Part shown: positions 1-11,040 of the stretch, piece after piece
Position numbering within the stretch: the stretch's first letter is position 1
Layout: each line of letters begins with the position of its first letter
Assembly: GCF_040869045.1 (NCBI RefSeq)
Contig: NC_090321.1
Coordinates: forward strand, 132,299,689 to 132,363,688
Reading direction: 5' to 3'
Length of the DNA: 64,000 nt
Origin: Eurosta solidaginis
Lineage: Eukaryota > Arthropoda > Insecta > Diptera > Tephritidae
The notes under the pieces: model-generated
Database searches by the model: none
The model's input: the letters and a program-made list of their open reading frames with translations, nothing else
What the model was told of the DNA's origin: nothing
Position numbers and translations under genes: made by a program

Positions 1-1519
1 TGCAGAGGGACAGCGAAGACCAGTGTTTCCATCCGGTCCGGTACATGAGCCGAAAAACAAAGCCTGCCGAGGAGAAGTACCACTCATACGAGTTGGAAGT
101 GTTAGCTATTGTGGAGGCTCTAAAGAAATGGAGGGTGTATTCAATGGGAGTACACTTCAATATTGTCACGGATTGTAATGCGTTCGCCATGACAATGAGG
201 AAAAATGATGTTCCTCTTAGGGTAACTCGTTGGGCCATGATGTTACAGGATTACAACTATGAAATCGAACACCGAAGCGGGTCAAAAATGCGTCACGTGG
301 ACGCATTAAGTAGGGTGTCCTGTCTGATGTTAGAGGACTCTTTAGTCCATAGATTGAAACAGGCACAACAGCAGGACGAATGGATAAAGGCGATTTGTAA
401 AGTGTTAGAGAAAGATACGTACAAAGATTCCTTCATTAAACATAACCTTCTGTATAAGGATTCTGTAAAGGAGCTCATGGTGGTGGCCTCAGTAATGGAA
501 GATGAGATAATACGAACAGCGCACAAACAGGGACATTTCTCAATAAAGAAAACCCAAGACGCTATTGAGAAAAACTTTTTCATTCCACAGCTTAACTCAA
601 AAATAACGAAAATCGTAAAGAGTTGTGTAGAATGTATTGTGACTGACGCGAAAGCTGGAAGGAAGGAAGGTCTATTAAATCCCATCGATAAGGAGAATCG
701 TCGACTAAGCACTTACCATGTCGACCATGTAGGACCCATGGAGCAAACCAAGAAAGCGTATAATTATATTTTGGTAGTCGTGGATGCATTCTCGAAATTT
801 GTGTGGCTGTATCCAACCAAAAATACTGGTGCTGAAGCTGTCGTTGACCGTCTTACTAGTCAGGCAGTAATGTTTGGAAATCCCAGGCGCATAATCACAG
901 ATCGAGGAGCCGCTTTCACAGGAAACCTCCTTTAAAGGATACTATGAAAAAGAGGGTGTTGAACATTTGCTAATTGCTACTGGTGTTCCGCGGGGAAACG
1001 GCCAAGTCGAGCGAATGCATCAAATAGTTGTACCAATGTTGTCAAAATTGTGTGCAGAGGAACCAAAGAGCTGGTACAAATACATAGATAGGGTACAACA
1101 AGCCATAAATAATACTCCAACGCGTAGTACAAGATATTAACAGGAGGACCCGGTAACCCTGGGTTGTCAGAATTAAGCGAGTTTTTAGAGAATGCAGATT
1201 TCGATGTCTTAGATGCGGAACGCGAGGAAATTCGAGTGGAAGCCAAGGAAAATATTGCGTTGATTCAAAAAGATTCGACATGAAGAGAAAAGCGGCGGTG
1301 AAATATAAACAAAATGAGTTGGTCGCCATTAAGCGTACCCAATTTGGAAGTTGTCTTCGATTAAGGCCGAAATATTTTGGACCTTACAAGATTGTGAAAG
1401 TTTTAGCCCATGATCGGTACGAAGTAGAAAAGGTTGGCGAAGGTGAAGGTCCTGGACGTACAACCACCGTCGCCGAATACATGAAAAAGTGGGGCCCATC
1501 GTTCGAGCCGAAAGATTAG
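1..1519 (+). pseudogene. pol: Ty3/gypsy pol 3' part: RNase H, integrase, C-terminal domain (broken)
   Basis: The window opens inside a gypsy-type pol. The open stretch 45-935 holds the end of RNase H (KYHSYELEVLAIVEAL, then HVDALSR) and an integrase zinc region (HKQGH about 30 residues before CVEC). The catalytic core follows: first Asp in HVDHVGPM, second in IITDRGAAF. The third catalytic residue, Glu in NGQVERMHQ, lies in another frame (about 938-1138). A further frame carries 1130-1282, and the C-terminal GPYKIVKVL segment is at 1280-1519. At least three frame changes make it non-functional. The protein would have copied RNA and integrated cDNA. The family is clear from the order of domains; the exact lineage is not. 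Confidence 0.85.
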
Positions 1520-2124
1520 TCAGTATGGCCGAATGCGGGATTGCATACCATAATATGCTATCTCTACACATGCCCTAATACGATCCTGCATTTACGCTTA
1601 TATACAACTCTGCGCAAGAACCCTAATTTGACGAACAACAACGAAACGAGGACAACATAAAACGACATTGACGAACGAATGGACAGTTGCTGTTTAAATT
1701 CGAGACTAAACGGACCGCATAATTATAAAATATAGTTCTCATAAGTAACATACTTATTTAAATATTGAATTTAATCAAATAAATTTACTAAAATTAACCA
1801 GTCGCGTGTTTCTTCAATATACATATGTTTATATCAGTATCATGTAACTGTTTATTTTCTTTTTGTACTACTACTTATAACTATCTCTCCTTTCATGTTG
1901 TACTATAAAAGACCTCAAATCTTATTGTACTAATAATTTTGATCATTAAATAAATATAAGACGGTATAAGACATTCTAGGGGTACCCTGGTCCACGCTTG
2001 AACACAATCGACTGACGCATCTCTTCAAACACCGGCGACCAACTAACACACATTTTAGCCTTTCCTTTTATATATATAGATTTTTATTTTTCACACTTCA
2101 CTATAATATTAAAACGAAATGCAG
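1520..2124. other. non-coding, probable 3' region/LTR of the preceding element
   Basis: A/T-rich stretch after the pol end with AATAAA-like motifs near 1720-1800 and 1950. I could not find LTR boundaries or a matching second LTR. No gene seen. Confidence 0.4.
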
Positions 2125-2277
2125 ATATTCATTGCTTTTGAAATTCGTCTTAAAAATTGCACATGGAACAACGAAAGACTCTGCTGAATTAAAAAAATGT
2201 CTTAGTACTTCTAAATCGTGGGCCCCTCAGAAACCCGGGTCCGGGCTACTCTGCCCCCCCCCCCTCTCGACGGTCCT
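2125..2277 (+). repeat. hAT-type terminal repeat, copy 1
   Basis: About 150 bp that recur with modest divergence at 12916-13087. Shared landmarks are GCTTTTGAAATTCG, GCACATGGAACAAC, GTCTTAGTAC, a GGGCCCC block, and an end of the form CGGYCCTG. The same kind of G/C-rich end closes the hAT remnant at 15100, so this looks like the right terminus of related hAT elements. Confidence 0.6.
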
Positions 2278-2616
2278 GGTGATGTGCTATACTTGGTATC
2301 ATTCGCTATAATATTTTTTATTGATAAGCACGTTGTTTAATTAAACACCAACCAGGTACACGGAAGTATATCCGCACCACCTGAAAATATGAGTGCCGGT
2401 GCGTATACGTAACATTTTATTAGGAGTCCATCGCGGACAAACAATGTGACACGTAATTTTTATATATAAAGATTAAACTCGGTAAGGCGCCAATTGCATA
2501 CCTAACGTGTGGTGTGAAATAGGCTAAATTCCTTTAGCACATTTCTTCGTTTTTAACTAAAAATTGTTTTTTTTTTTTTTTTAATTATGATAACACTATT
2601 GAAGTAAATGGGCGAT
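2278..2616. other. non-coding, nothing recognised
   Basis: Contains a T-run at about 2568-2582 and a stretch (about 2490-2530) faintly similar to the repeat that follows. No ORF of interest. Confidence 0.5.
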
Positions 2617-3028
2617 ATATGTGTATGTAGTTTATATGGGTGATATAGGCCAACTGGGAAACCGAACACCCAAAACTAACTTCGGTAGCGCGCCAATGAC
2701 GTACCTGCGGAAAGAGCAAATTTTCAATTCAATTTCAATTAATTTCACCATAATTCTCTGTCAATCTCATTTGACTTTACATGTTTTTTATATTTTAGTA
2801 TAAGGAGCTCCATACCAAAACGATATAATTAGATTTGAAAAGTTTGTAGAAAATTTAAGAAAATGTAATCAAAAAGTATAACGCCTTCGGTCAAATTCAA
2901 AATTCAGTTTGCTATATTTCTACTCACTGCTCAACTATTAACGCATTATTGCACTACCCCCAGCAGTGGATGCATATACTGAGTTGACAAAATAAGTTGG
3001 TTAAATTTCGACCACAGGCGATACTAGT
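2617..3028 (+). mobile_element. Helitron-like non-autonomous element, copy 1 (3' end resolved)
   Basis: About 400 bp shared with 8025-8411 (landmarks AACTAACTTCGGTAGCG, CACTGCTCAACTATTAA, GCATTATTGCACTACCCCCA). The 3' end has a near-palindrome at 2998-3014, then 9 bases, then CTAG at 3024-3027 followed by T. That is the layout expected of a Helitron 3' end (hairpin, then CTRR, inserted before T). The 5' boundary is not resolved and no Rep/helicase is encoded. Confidence 0.55.
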
Positions 3029-3400
3029 ATTTATTATTAGGCTAACTTTGTTGGATTATATGCCCATTATATCGGATGCTTAGATCCAATAACATTTATT
3101 TCTTTATGTCGCTTAAAGTTATCAAATTAATTTTATTTTAGTAAATATGTTTGCGTGAACAATTTTAATTGTTTGTTTTTCTTTTCTTTCTAATTTATTC
3201 TGCCTTGTTATAACTTGGTATTATATCGTTCACAGACGATATTTTATGGTAGCTATGCTCATATATATTCATGAAATGTAGAGTTTACAAATTTAATATA
3301 AATTAATTACGTACATATATAGGTCTTAATTGGAATCCTAAAATTAAATATCCGAACATTAGAATCTTCATATTTCCACAATGATAACATTAAAACCCGG
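3029..3400. other. A/T-rich non-coding
   Basis: No ORF, RNA gene or repeat structure recognised. Confidence 0.5.
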
Positions 3401-6400
3401 AAAAAAGTATGGCTGCACTTATTGCGTTTTTATATGGGGCTAAGATACTTGGCTTGGATATCATAAGTGGTTTCAGGCTCTGGATCAGGGACTGATATCA
3501 GTCTTAGACCGGCCATAGTGACGAATGTCACGCGTGATTAGTTATCACGTCCTGCACGAGGTGCCCCTGCTTCTACTGATAATGGCGGATCTAGAGAGGA
3601 CAACTCGATAAAACCCGCACCCCTTGAGTCATTGTGCCGAGCTCAGGGGAGGGAGAGTCAAGATCGGTACACAACGGTGACGAAATGGACTGTTTTAGGA
3701 CTTTGATTTCACATTACATTTTGACTTGATGACATTGGGCTGGTAGGTGCGGTATTCTGCCACTTTAGTAGGTCGGGGTGAAACCCTACCAAAATGGCTG
3801 GTAGGCTAATGCTGCACCTGCCCACGTCCCGTTAAAACCGTGGCGGGCCTCAAGGTACGTTCCGGCTCCGTCGCCGTTAAGTTGGTGGTGTAGGTGCGGT
3901 TGAAGATTTTCCCGCTTCGCGTCCGGTCTGGCTCTGAACGCATTACTCATAAGGTAATGCGTCAACCCTCGCGTGGCCTCCCTGCGTAGCATAGATAACC
4001 ACGAGATCGTTAAAGGGCGACTACACAATCGGCTCCGGATAGCGGCCTTGAGGGGGGACTTTTTTAGAATGGACAATACTAATACGAATCCGCCAAGGAT
4101 GGGGTGCGGAAGAAGAGCGCTTTTGATGGAAATCCGTCAAATCAATCTTCAGCACTCTAAGGCGGCTTCCGCAAATTTGTTGCTCTGCCTTGAAAAAGGC
4201 GGAGTGGATATAGTCCTTGTCCAGGAGCCGTGGCTGAGTAGTAACGGCAGTAAGATTTCTGGATTAAGGACTGGAAAATTCAACACCTTGGTGCATGGGG
4301 AGGCAAGTAGGCCTAGATCCTGTGTGCTTGTTAAAAAAGAGATTAAAGCTTTTATTCTCTCTAATTTCAGCAATGCTGACGTAACCACGGTCTGCCTCGA
4401 GCGAGGAAGTAATGAAATGTGGGTGGTCTCAGCGTACATGCCCCACGGGGACGTAGTGGGACCACCACCTGCGATACTGGGTGAAATCACCGCTGAAGCA
4501 AGGCGGAGAGGTGTTGGCGTGATCATCGGTGCCGATGCAAATGCCCATCATAGCATTTGGGGAAGCTCGGATACCAACACTAGAGGTGAGTCTTTATTTA
4601 CTTTTATTGTAGATGAGGGACTTTTTATATGTAATAGGGGGAATGACCCGACTTTTATTACTGCGTTAAGGGAGGAGGTCCTGGACCTCACCCTGGTTAG
4701 TAGAGAACTGGAAGGTCGGATATCTGGATGGAGGGTTCTCAACGAGCACTCCTTCTCTGATCACCGATATATTCAGTTCTCAGTGAACGAAGAACGTCCC
4801 GGTAAAATATCTTTTAGGAACCCTAAAAGTACTAACTGGGACTTGTATTGTAGGAAGCTGGGAGAGCTACTGCCTGCGGTGCCTATCATTAGTTCGGGCC
4901 TGTCCGAATCTGAGATAGACGTTCTGGTGGAAAACTTCACCTCGGCAAGCAATAGCGCCTTTCAGCTGTCCTGCCCATTGAAAACTTACAGGGGGAAGGG
5001 CAAGCCGCCCTGGTGGTCGGATTCTCTTGACGACCTAAGAGCGTCCAGTCGGCGGCTCTTCAACAGAGCCAGGAGGAGTAAATTACCCACGGACTGGGAG
5101 CTCTATAAGGTGAGTCTGGGGATTTATAAATATGAAATAAGGATAGCCAAGCGAGATGCATGGCGAAGCTTCTGCGAAAACGTAGAAGGCTGCAATGAAT
5201 CCGCGAGATTTAGAAAAATACTCTCTAGGAACCCCGCTCCTCTGGGGTATCTGAGAGATGATGGTGGGGACTGGTCGATGAGTAGCGAGGAGTCCCTAAG
5301 GCTTTTACTGGACAATCATTTTGCCGATGTCCCAGTTGCGCAGGGATCTTCGCCTGCATGGTCGGCGGTCGTTGGCCATGCAGAAGTGCCTGCCATTCCA
5401 ATACGGGAAAGTCAGATAACCTGGGCTATAGGGTCGTTCAAGCCCTATAAGTCTCCGGGCCCGGATGGAATCATTCCTGCGCAGCTTCAAAGGTCTTTGG
5501 GGATTTCCTGCCGCTGGTTGGCCATCATATATACTAACTGCCTCAGGCTTAACTATATCCCGAAGTCTTGGCATACGGTTAGGGTTATTTTCATTCCGAA
5601 GGCCGGCAGAAGCTCTCATGTATCACCTAAGGATTTCAGGCCAATCAGTCTCTCGTCGTTTCTTCTTAAGACGTTTGAGCGGTTGATTGACCTGTACCTA
5701 CGGGAAAGGATACCTCGGGGGTTACTGTCGGCTTCACAACATGCGTACTGCAAGGGCAGATCAACGGAAACGGCTCTCCATTCGATTGTAAAGCAAATAG
5801 AGGGGTCCCTAGAACACAAAGAGTATGCTCTGGGTGCCTTTCTAGACATCGAGGGAGCTTTTAACAATGTCTTACCGGGGTCAATCGAAAGAGCTCTGGT
5901 GGGTTTAGGAGTCGAGGCGGCTCTGGTTGAATTTATTAGCAAACTTCTATGCGGCAGAATTGTCGCAGCGGAGTGGGGAGGGGCCATAATTAAGAGGAAG
6001 GTGTGCAGGGGCACGCCACAGGGGGGTGTCCTATCTCCTCTCCTCTGGGTTGTGGTAGTCAACGAGCTTCTTGTGGAGCTGGAAGCCAGTGGTTGTCGGG
6101 TGGTTGCCTATGCAGATGACCTCGCTATCCTAGTCAGAGGCAAATTTCTGGGCGCCCTGCGCGATGTTCTTCAGGGCTACCTGGATACTGTGGCTAGGTG
6201 GGCTGATTCATGTGGATTGGCGGTCAACCCGGGAAAAACGGAATTGGTCCTTTTCACAAGAAGATATAAGGTGCCCGATTTCAGAACTCCCTCGATTGGA
6301 GGGGTACCGTTGGTACTTTCTGATAGGGTTAAATATTTGGGGATTGTTTTGGACAAGAAACTGTCCTGGAGACCCAATGTGGAAGATCGGGCCAGGAAGG

Positions 6401-7835
6401 CCGCCATTGCCTTGTACTGCTGCAGAGCAGCTATCGGAAAGAGATGGGGACTCTCGCCAAGAATAGTACACTGGCTTTATGAGATGGTGGTCAAACCGAT
6501 TCTGCTATATGGGGTGCTGGTCTGGTGGAAAGCACTGGACACGGCGAGCACCTCCAAAATGTTAGTGTCAGTGCAACGGACGGCGCTGATCGGTATCAGT
6601 GGCGCTCTCAGAACAACGCCTACCTTGGCACTGAACGTCATGCTGAACATATACCCAGTAGATATTGCGGGAAAGGCGGCCGCGGCAAGGTCGTTGGTCA
6701 GGCTTCGTGATATGGGATATAGACTTTCTGACCGCGGACACTCTAGCCTTCTTACCAGTTTCGACTTCATCCCGGACAGAACGGACTACTGTATGCCGAT
6801 AACAGCTCCCTATACAACCTTCACCCCAGTTATTCCAGAGAGAGAGGATTGGGGAAGAGGAATTATCTGGGGCATGGGACCGGTTAACTTGTTCACGGAT
6901 GGGTCAAAGCTGGATGGAAAGGTTGGTGGGGGGGTCTTTTGTCAAGAGCTAAATTTAAGCCGCAAGTTTAAGTTGGCTGATCACTGCAGTGTATTCCAAG
7001 CGGAAATTGCTGCGATTAAGGATGCGGTGGATGGAATGCTATCCAGTGCTACCACGGTTAGGGAATTTAACATCTACTCTGATAGCCAATCGGCTATCAA
7101 GGCCTTGAGCTCAACTACAGTGCGATCGAGGGTGGTCTGGGAGTGCCTGACCTCGCTTGCGATTGCATCGAATTATTTTAAAATTAAGATTATCTGGGTC
7201 CCGGGCCATAGTGATATCCCGGGTAACTGTCAAGCGGATCTCTTAGCCCGCATCGGTACAACTGAACCGGATGAAGATGGCTGTAGGGACTTCGGGATCC
7301 CGCCGGCCAGCTGTGGATTGCTCCTCCATAGCTGGGCCTCGAATCAGCTCAGCAAACGTTGGGCGGATACCACGTCTTGCAGGGTAGCAAGATCTTTCCG
7401 GCCGAAAGTGGATGGCAGGAGGTCTGCTGAAATAATTGGGTTCACTAAGGCTGACCTATCAATGGTCATTGGGGTTTTGACAGGGCACTGTCCCATGGGT
7501 ATCCATGCGGTACGTCTCAATATACTGGAAACTCCATCCTGCTGCAGCTGTATGGAGGATGACGAGGTGGAATCACCAAATCACTTTATGCTTGATTGTC
7601 CAGCTTTTGCCAGAATTAGGCGAAAGTACTTCGGTCGCGACTCACTTGGATCTCCCGAGGATATATCCAAAGTTGAGATCGGTATCATTCGGAGCTTTAT
7701 CGTTGCTACCCAACGATTCTCTAAGTAGCTGGATCTAGGTCACCGTTATTTTTGGTGTATTTGGTATCACAACGGACCTTCGTGTTGTCCAAGTGAGCTA
7801 TCCTTATCAGGGCAGCTACCACCTAACCTATCCTA
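3401..7835 (+). mobile_element. LOA/I-group non-LTR retrotransposon, ORF2 intact
   Basis: The element encloses the ORF2 at 4069-7728. The 5' side (about 3400-4068) is G/C-richer than its surroundings and carries a UTR-like segment but no ORF1. The 3' side (7729-7835) ends in a CTACCACCTAACCTATCC-like stretch before a T-rich tract. Outer limits are approximate because no target-site duplication was identified. Confidence 0.7.
4069..7728 (+). CDS. LINE ORF2: APE endonuclease - reverse transcriptase - RNase H
   Basis: 1,219 residues from the first in-frame ATG; the frame is also open upstream to a GTG at 3973. Domains in order: apurinic-type endonuclease, about 20-235 (VQEPWLS, GADANAHH, SFSDHRY); reverse transcriptase, about 380-760 (SPGPDG, GTPQGGVLSPLL, YADD at 681-684); RNase H, about 940-1070 (LFTDGSK with Asp 944, FQAEIAAI, YSDSQSAI); and a C-terminal Cys/His knuckle near 1158-1178. 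The protein nicks target DNA and primes cDNA synthesis from the nick. No stop or frameshift is visible, so it is the best-preserved LINE here, though an ORF1 is missing. The RNase H places it in the LOA/I group; LOA is my preference, not proven. Confidence 0.85.
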   Translation: MDNTNTNPPRMGCGRRALLMEIRQINLQHSKAASANLLLCLEKGGVDIVLVQEPWLSSNGSKISGLRTGKFNTLVHGEASRPRSCVLVKKEIKAFILSNFSNADVTTVCLERGSNEMWVVSAYMPHGDVVGPPPAILGEITAEARRRGVGVIIGADANAHHSIWGSSDTNTRGESLFTFIVDEGLFICNRGNDPTFITALREEVLDLTLVSRELEGRISGWRVLNEHSFSDHRYIQFSVNEERPGKISFRNPKSTNWDLYCRKLGELLPAVPIISSGLSESEIDVLVENFTSASNSAFQLSCPLKTYRGKGKPPWWSDSLDDLRASSRRLFNRARRSKLPTDWELYKVSLGIYKYEIRIAKRDAWRSFCENVEGCNESARFRKILSRNPAPLGYLRDDGGDWSMSSEESLRLLLDNHFADVPVAQGSSPAWSAVVGHAEVPAIPIRESQITWAIGSFKPYKSPGPDGIIPAQLQRSLGISCRWLAIIYTNCLRLNYIPKSWHTVRVIFIPKAGRSSHVSPKDFRPISLSSFLLKTFERLIDLYLRERIPRGLLSASQHAYCKGRSTETALHSIVKQIEGSLEHKEYALGAFLDIEGAFNNVLPGSIERALVGLGVEAALVEFISKLLCGRIVAAEWGGAIIKRKVCRGTPQGGVLSPLLWVVVVNELLVELEASGCRVVAYADDLAILVRGKFLGALRDVLQGYLDTVARWADSCGLAVNPGKTELVLFTRRYKVPDFRTPSIGGVPLVLSDRVKYLGIVLDKKLSWRPNVEDRARKAAIALYCCRAAIGKRWGLSPRIVHWLYEMVVKPILLYGVLVWWKALDTASTSKMLVSVQRTALIGISGALRTTPTLALNVMLNIYPVDIAGKAAAARSLVRLRDMGYRLSDRGHSSLLTSFDFIPDRTDYCMPITAPYTTFTPVIPEREDWGRGIIWGMGPVNLFTDGSKLDGKVGGGVFCQELNLSRKFKLADHCSVFQAEIAAIKDAVDGMLSSATTVREFNIYSDSQSAIKALSSTTVRSRVVWECLTSLAIASNYFKIKIIWVPGHSDIPGNCQADLLARIGTTEPDEDGCRDFGIPPASCGLLLHSWASNQLSKRWADTTSCRVARSFRPKVDGRRSAEIIGFTKADLSMVIGVLTGHCPMGIHAVRLNILETPSCCSCMEDDEVESPNHFMLDCPAFARIRRKYFGRDSLGSPEDISKVEIGIIRSFIVATQRFSK

Positions 7836-8024
7836 TATGGAACTTTTCATTCACTTTACTTATTTTTTTTTGCACTTTAATTACTTTATTTTTTTTCTTT
7901 TATTTTAATTTTTTTAGCAAACTCCGCCTTCTCTCCCATTACTTATTTTTTATATTTTTATTCTATTTTTTATGAAGGTATCCTCCATTCTATTTGAAAT
8001 TTTCGTTTTGTGTCATATTTGTAT
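7836..8024. other. T-rich low-complexity tract
   Basis: Runs of T with short C interruptions. A 60-codon open stretch here is compositional, not a gene. Confidence 0.6.
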
Positions 8025-8411
8025 ATATGTATATGTAGTTTATAAGGGTGATATAGGAGTAGTGGGGGAACCGAACACACAAAACTAACTTCGGTAGCGG
8101 GTCAATGACGTGGTGTGGAAACAGCAAATTTTCAATTTAATTTCACCATAATTCTATGTCAATTTCATTTCATTTTACATATTTTTTTTAATGAGCTCCA
8201 TACCAAAACGTTAGATATATTTGAAAAATTTTTAGAAAATTTAAGAAAATTCAATGAAAAAGTATAACATCTTAGGTCAAATTCAAAATTCAGTTTGCGA
8301 TATTTCCACTCACTGCTCAACTATTAATGCATTATTGCACTACCCCCAACACTGGATGCATAGCTGAAAAAAATACAAGTTGGTCGAATTTCGACCATGG
8401 GCGATTCTAGT
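8025..8411 (+). mobile_element. Helitron-like non-autonomous element, copy 2
   Basis: Second copy of the 2617-3028 repeat. Its 3' end is cleaner: the palindrome TGGTCGAATTTCGACCA at 8381-8397, 9 bases, then CTAG at 8407-8410 followed by T. Start approximate. Confidence 0.6.
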
Positions 8412-8754
8412 TATTATTATTATAAAACAAGAGATTTTTCTGATAATTCGGTGGTTTCATCAACAATTAGCGACAATGTGTTTGCCAACACTTTTCACTT
8501 AAATTATTTCCTAGATGAGCAATTTGTTGTGGTGAGAGTTCTATTGAAGTAAATTCAAAATTACGAAAGTGTGGAAAATTTTTCGGGCAACATTGTGAAT
8601 TTTTTCCTGAGTGAAAAAGACAGAAAAGTACCAAAATCGTGGCTATTGCCTAAGGAAATTTGGAAGGAAATTTGAAGAAAAGGAAATTGAAGAAAAGGGA
8701 CCAACGGACCAAATGGGGTTGGAAGGGACCATTTTTGACCCAAATGAACTAAAG
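8412..8754. other. non-coding, nothing recognised
   Basis: No supported feature. The short open frame here is joined to the LINE scrap that follows and has no other similarity I recognise. Confidence 0.5.
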
Positions 8755-8800
8755 TGGCAACCGTGCATAAAACTGAACCACGTCCCGCAATCTTGGACAG
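8755..8800 (+). pseudogene. LINE reverse-transcriptase scrap
   Basis: A 46-bp piece reading CIKLNHVPQSW. It matches the RT segment at about 34265-34303 (CIKLNRVPQSW) almost base for base. Flanks are unrelated. Confidence 0.6.
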
Positions 8801-8880
8801 ATTTATTATTCTATTATAATAGACATACATACATATTAAATTACATTTAAGTAAAATAATTGGTCTGGCATACTTTATTT

Positions 8881-9105
8881 TTTTTTAGTTTTTGATAATG
8901 TCGTTCTTCAATGCTGCATATGGAAACTATTTTTGATGCGCCTCTACTGCCTGAAATAGCATCTGCTATTCTGTATCGGATGTTACACCTTTTTCATTAA
9001 AATTTGTTGCAAGATTTATTGCCCTTTCCGCCGCATCGTTGACAAAAATTATTTTATCGTTGTTTATCCTACAGCTAGGATTACTTTTCAAAAATTGCTT
9101 ATAGT
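8881..9105 (-). pseudogene. fragment of a repeat-encoded protein (NDAAERA motif), unidentified
   Basis: Read on the minus strand, with stops, this gives NNDKIIFVNDAAERAINLA and, further on, a QMLFQAVEAHQK-like segment. The NDxAERxxxL pattern followed by an acidic Q-rich helix reminds me of proteins repeated in arthropod genomes. I cannot name the family. At least three stops are present. Confidence 0.3.
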
Positions 9106-9431
9106 CTATGCCCGATTACTTTGAAAATTACACCTCAAACAAATTTGATTGTATTCGAAGCAACAAAACACTCAATGTTCAATTCTAAAAAATTTGTTGA
9201 GTCCACAAAGCTATTTGCTTTCTTTAAACTTTCACCATTACCCCTCTTACCCATTAATCTTTTCGTCTCGTTTCTCAAATTTCTGTCAAAAAAATCCGAC
9301 AAAAATTCGATATGTGTTAAGAGTGTCGACTGAATACACTAGCATGATTTATGCTTATACTCGGTCATATTAATAAGAGCTAGATCAAGCATGGGATAAG
9401 CAGTTGCTAGAGGACATCGAAACCAATAATT
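9106..9431. other. A/T-rich non-coding
   Basis: Two overlapping short open frames (9121-9373) have no recognisable motif. I see nothing functional. Confidence 0.45.
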
Positions 9432-9434
9432 AAT

Positions 9435-9857
9435 AGGGGGACTCATGTTACCGTATAAATGCCTTATAAAGTATGTAAACGTATAAATTTATCTAGTTTA
9501 CGCACGAGCTGTCAAATTTTGTATGAAAAATCATTTACACAATTTGTATAAATTTACGCGCACATTTCATTGTGTAAACGCGGTAAACTCAAAGGAATGC
9601 AACCTTGCAGACATTACAGCAGGCATTTTCATCAAAAATCTCCAACATCAGCAAGTAAAGGCGTTTTAGTTTTGATTTTTCACTTAGTCTTGGCATTTTT
9701 TAATTTGTATAACAATCAAAAAATGTTGTTCGGCAATAATACAGCTGATAAACAATCAAGTTTATCAAGAGTATTACTAGGTGCGTTCATATAACAGCGT
9801 GTGTAAATGGATATAATTTTACACCTTATAAGTTTATATGCTATCATGAGTCCCCCT
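9435..9857. mobile_element. 423-bp MITE with TIR AGGGGGACTCATG
   Basis: Perfect 13-bp terminal inverted repeats at 9435-9447 and 9845-9857, continued by looser subterminal TATAAA/TTATAA similarity. A 3-bp direct duplication AAT lies at 9432-9434 and 9858-9860. No transposase. A 3'-truncated second copy lies at 48218-48536. A 3-bp duplication fits PIF/Harbinger in length, but AAT is not its usual TWA, so the superfamily is open. Confidence 0.8.
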
Positions 9858-9949
9858 AATGTAAACGGCGACAATAAACACTTTTAAATCATGTATACCT
9901 TCCAACTCTCTGCCTGAAAAAAAAGAAAACGATGATGTTGTTGTTGTAG

Positions 9950-10230
9950 TAGTGCTTCGCCCCGTACAATAGGGGCGACCCATCAGAAATTGTCATCAAT
10001 ATTCTCTGACGAGAGTCCAAGGACAGGGATGGGCCATAGTGAGAAGGGTGTTAGAGGCGTTTGTTCCACATTGCAAGCAGGACATATATACATTATGAAC
10101 ATAGGTACATATGTCGGGGTTGATTCTGAATATGTGAGAGTTTAACTTCTTACATTATCCAGATCGAAGTTGAGCGTTGAGCTCATCTCCCTAGGGAGAG
10201 TGCGATCCTCTTCTGCGACTTCGGGGCATT
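9950..10230 (-). pseudogene. Jockey-type LINE C-terminal end
   Basis: On the minus strand, broken frames give DRTLPREMSS, LNAQLRSG, KKLNSHIFRINPD, then PACNVEQTPLTPFSLWPIP and a (CAA)n-like tail toward 9950. The same protein end appears on the plus strand at 30985-31290 (LAQLRS, LNSYLCRINPD, PLTPISLW). This is the cysteine-bearing tail after the RT of Jockey-like elements. Confidence 0.65.
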
Positions 10231-10690
10231 TTTATTTGAGAACTGGGTTAATGTGTGTGTGTGTGTTTTTTTTTTTTAATTCATGCGGCTGTGTTCAGAG
10301 ATGCCGTATTTTCTCATAACTCTTGCGGAGATGACTTTTTAAGCCCCTGGGAAGTGTGGCCTCTTCAATCAGAAGTCTGTTGGGATGCCCACGTTTCTAG
10401 ATATTCAACAGGAACTGTTTGTTCAGCATTTAATTTCTCTCCCTAATGGGGAGTTCTCTCGCCTCATTGTGTAGGTGGTGTTCAGGGGACATTAGAGCAG
10501 CGTTTTGGAAGCAAAAGATGATGAAAATTATTGTTTAAACTCGGACGAGTTCTTTTCGAAACATGGTGGCGATATGCGTAAAACAGAAAGTGCATTAATC
10601 GGCGGAACACGTGCTCCCGAGTAGGCAAAATCGTTTTCAAACAATTGCACATGGGTTTCTCTATAATTAAAATTATACTAAATTTGATTG
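10231..10690. other. non-coding with short (GT)n and T run
   Basis: A (GT)n/T tract lies at about 10250-10280. The 63-codon frame starting there has no recognisable domain. Confidence 0.45.
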
Positions 10691-11040
10691 TCCTCTGCCC
10701 TCCCCCTGTGGGTTAGGGGTTAGAATATGCCCACGGTAGGTGTACCGGTCGTAAAAGGCGACCATAATATCATGGGTACCCAATCCATGAGTAAGGTGTT
10801 TTACTCGAAAGGTAGCAGGGTGGACGCGGGTATCACCCTGTGGGACCCTAGGCAAGGTCCTTATAAAAACTGCTACCGCGGGAGCAGGAGAAGCCAGTGT
10901 GACCTGGTGCACTGCATCGAACGATGCTTTGTACTCAGGTCTCACCTCCTGTCCTGGGATGGCCCCCTTGTGGGAGCATCGCGGTGGCTGTGGTTTCAAA
11001 TAGAGTTCACTTATGACACACGCTCTGAGTAGACTTGTTT
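10691..11040 (+). repeat. SINE-like/LINE-UTR module, copy 1
   Basis: Begins CCTCCCCCTGTGGGTTAGGG and continues GGTCGTAAAAGGCGACC. The module recurs at 12210-12355 with small indels. It resembles, but is distinct from, the GTAGGTATGCCTGTCGTAAG module at 20690-21020 and 29921-30337. Confidence 0.55.

Noticed and set aside
9570..9794. 74-codon frame inside the MITE
   Set aside because: Non-autonomous MITE with no protein motif; it is not conserved in the copy at 48218.
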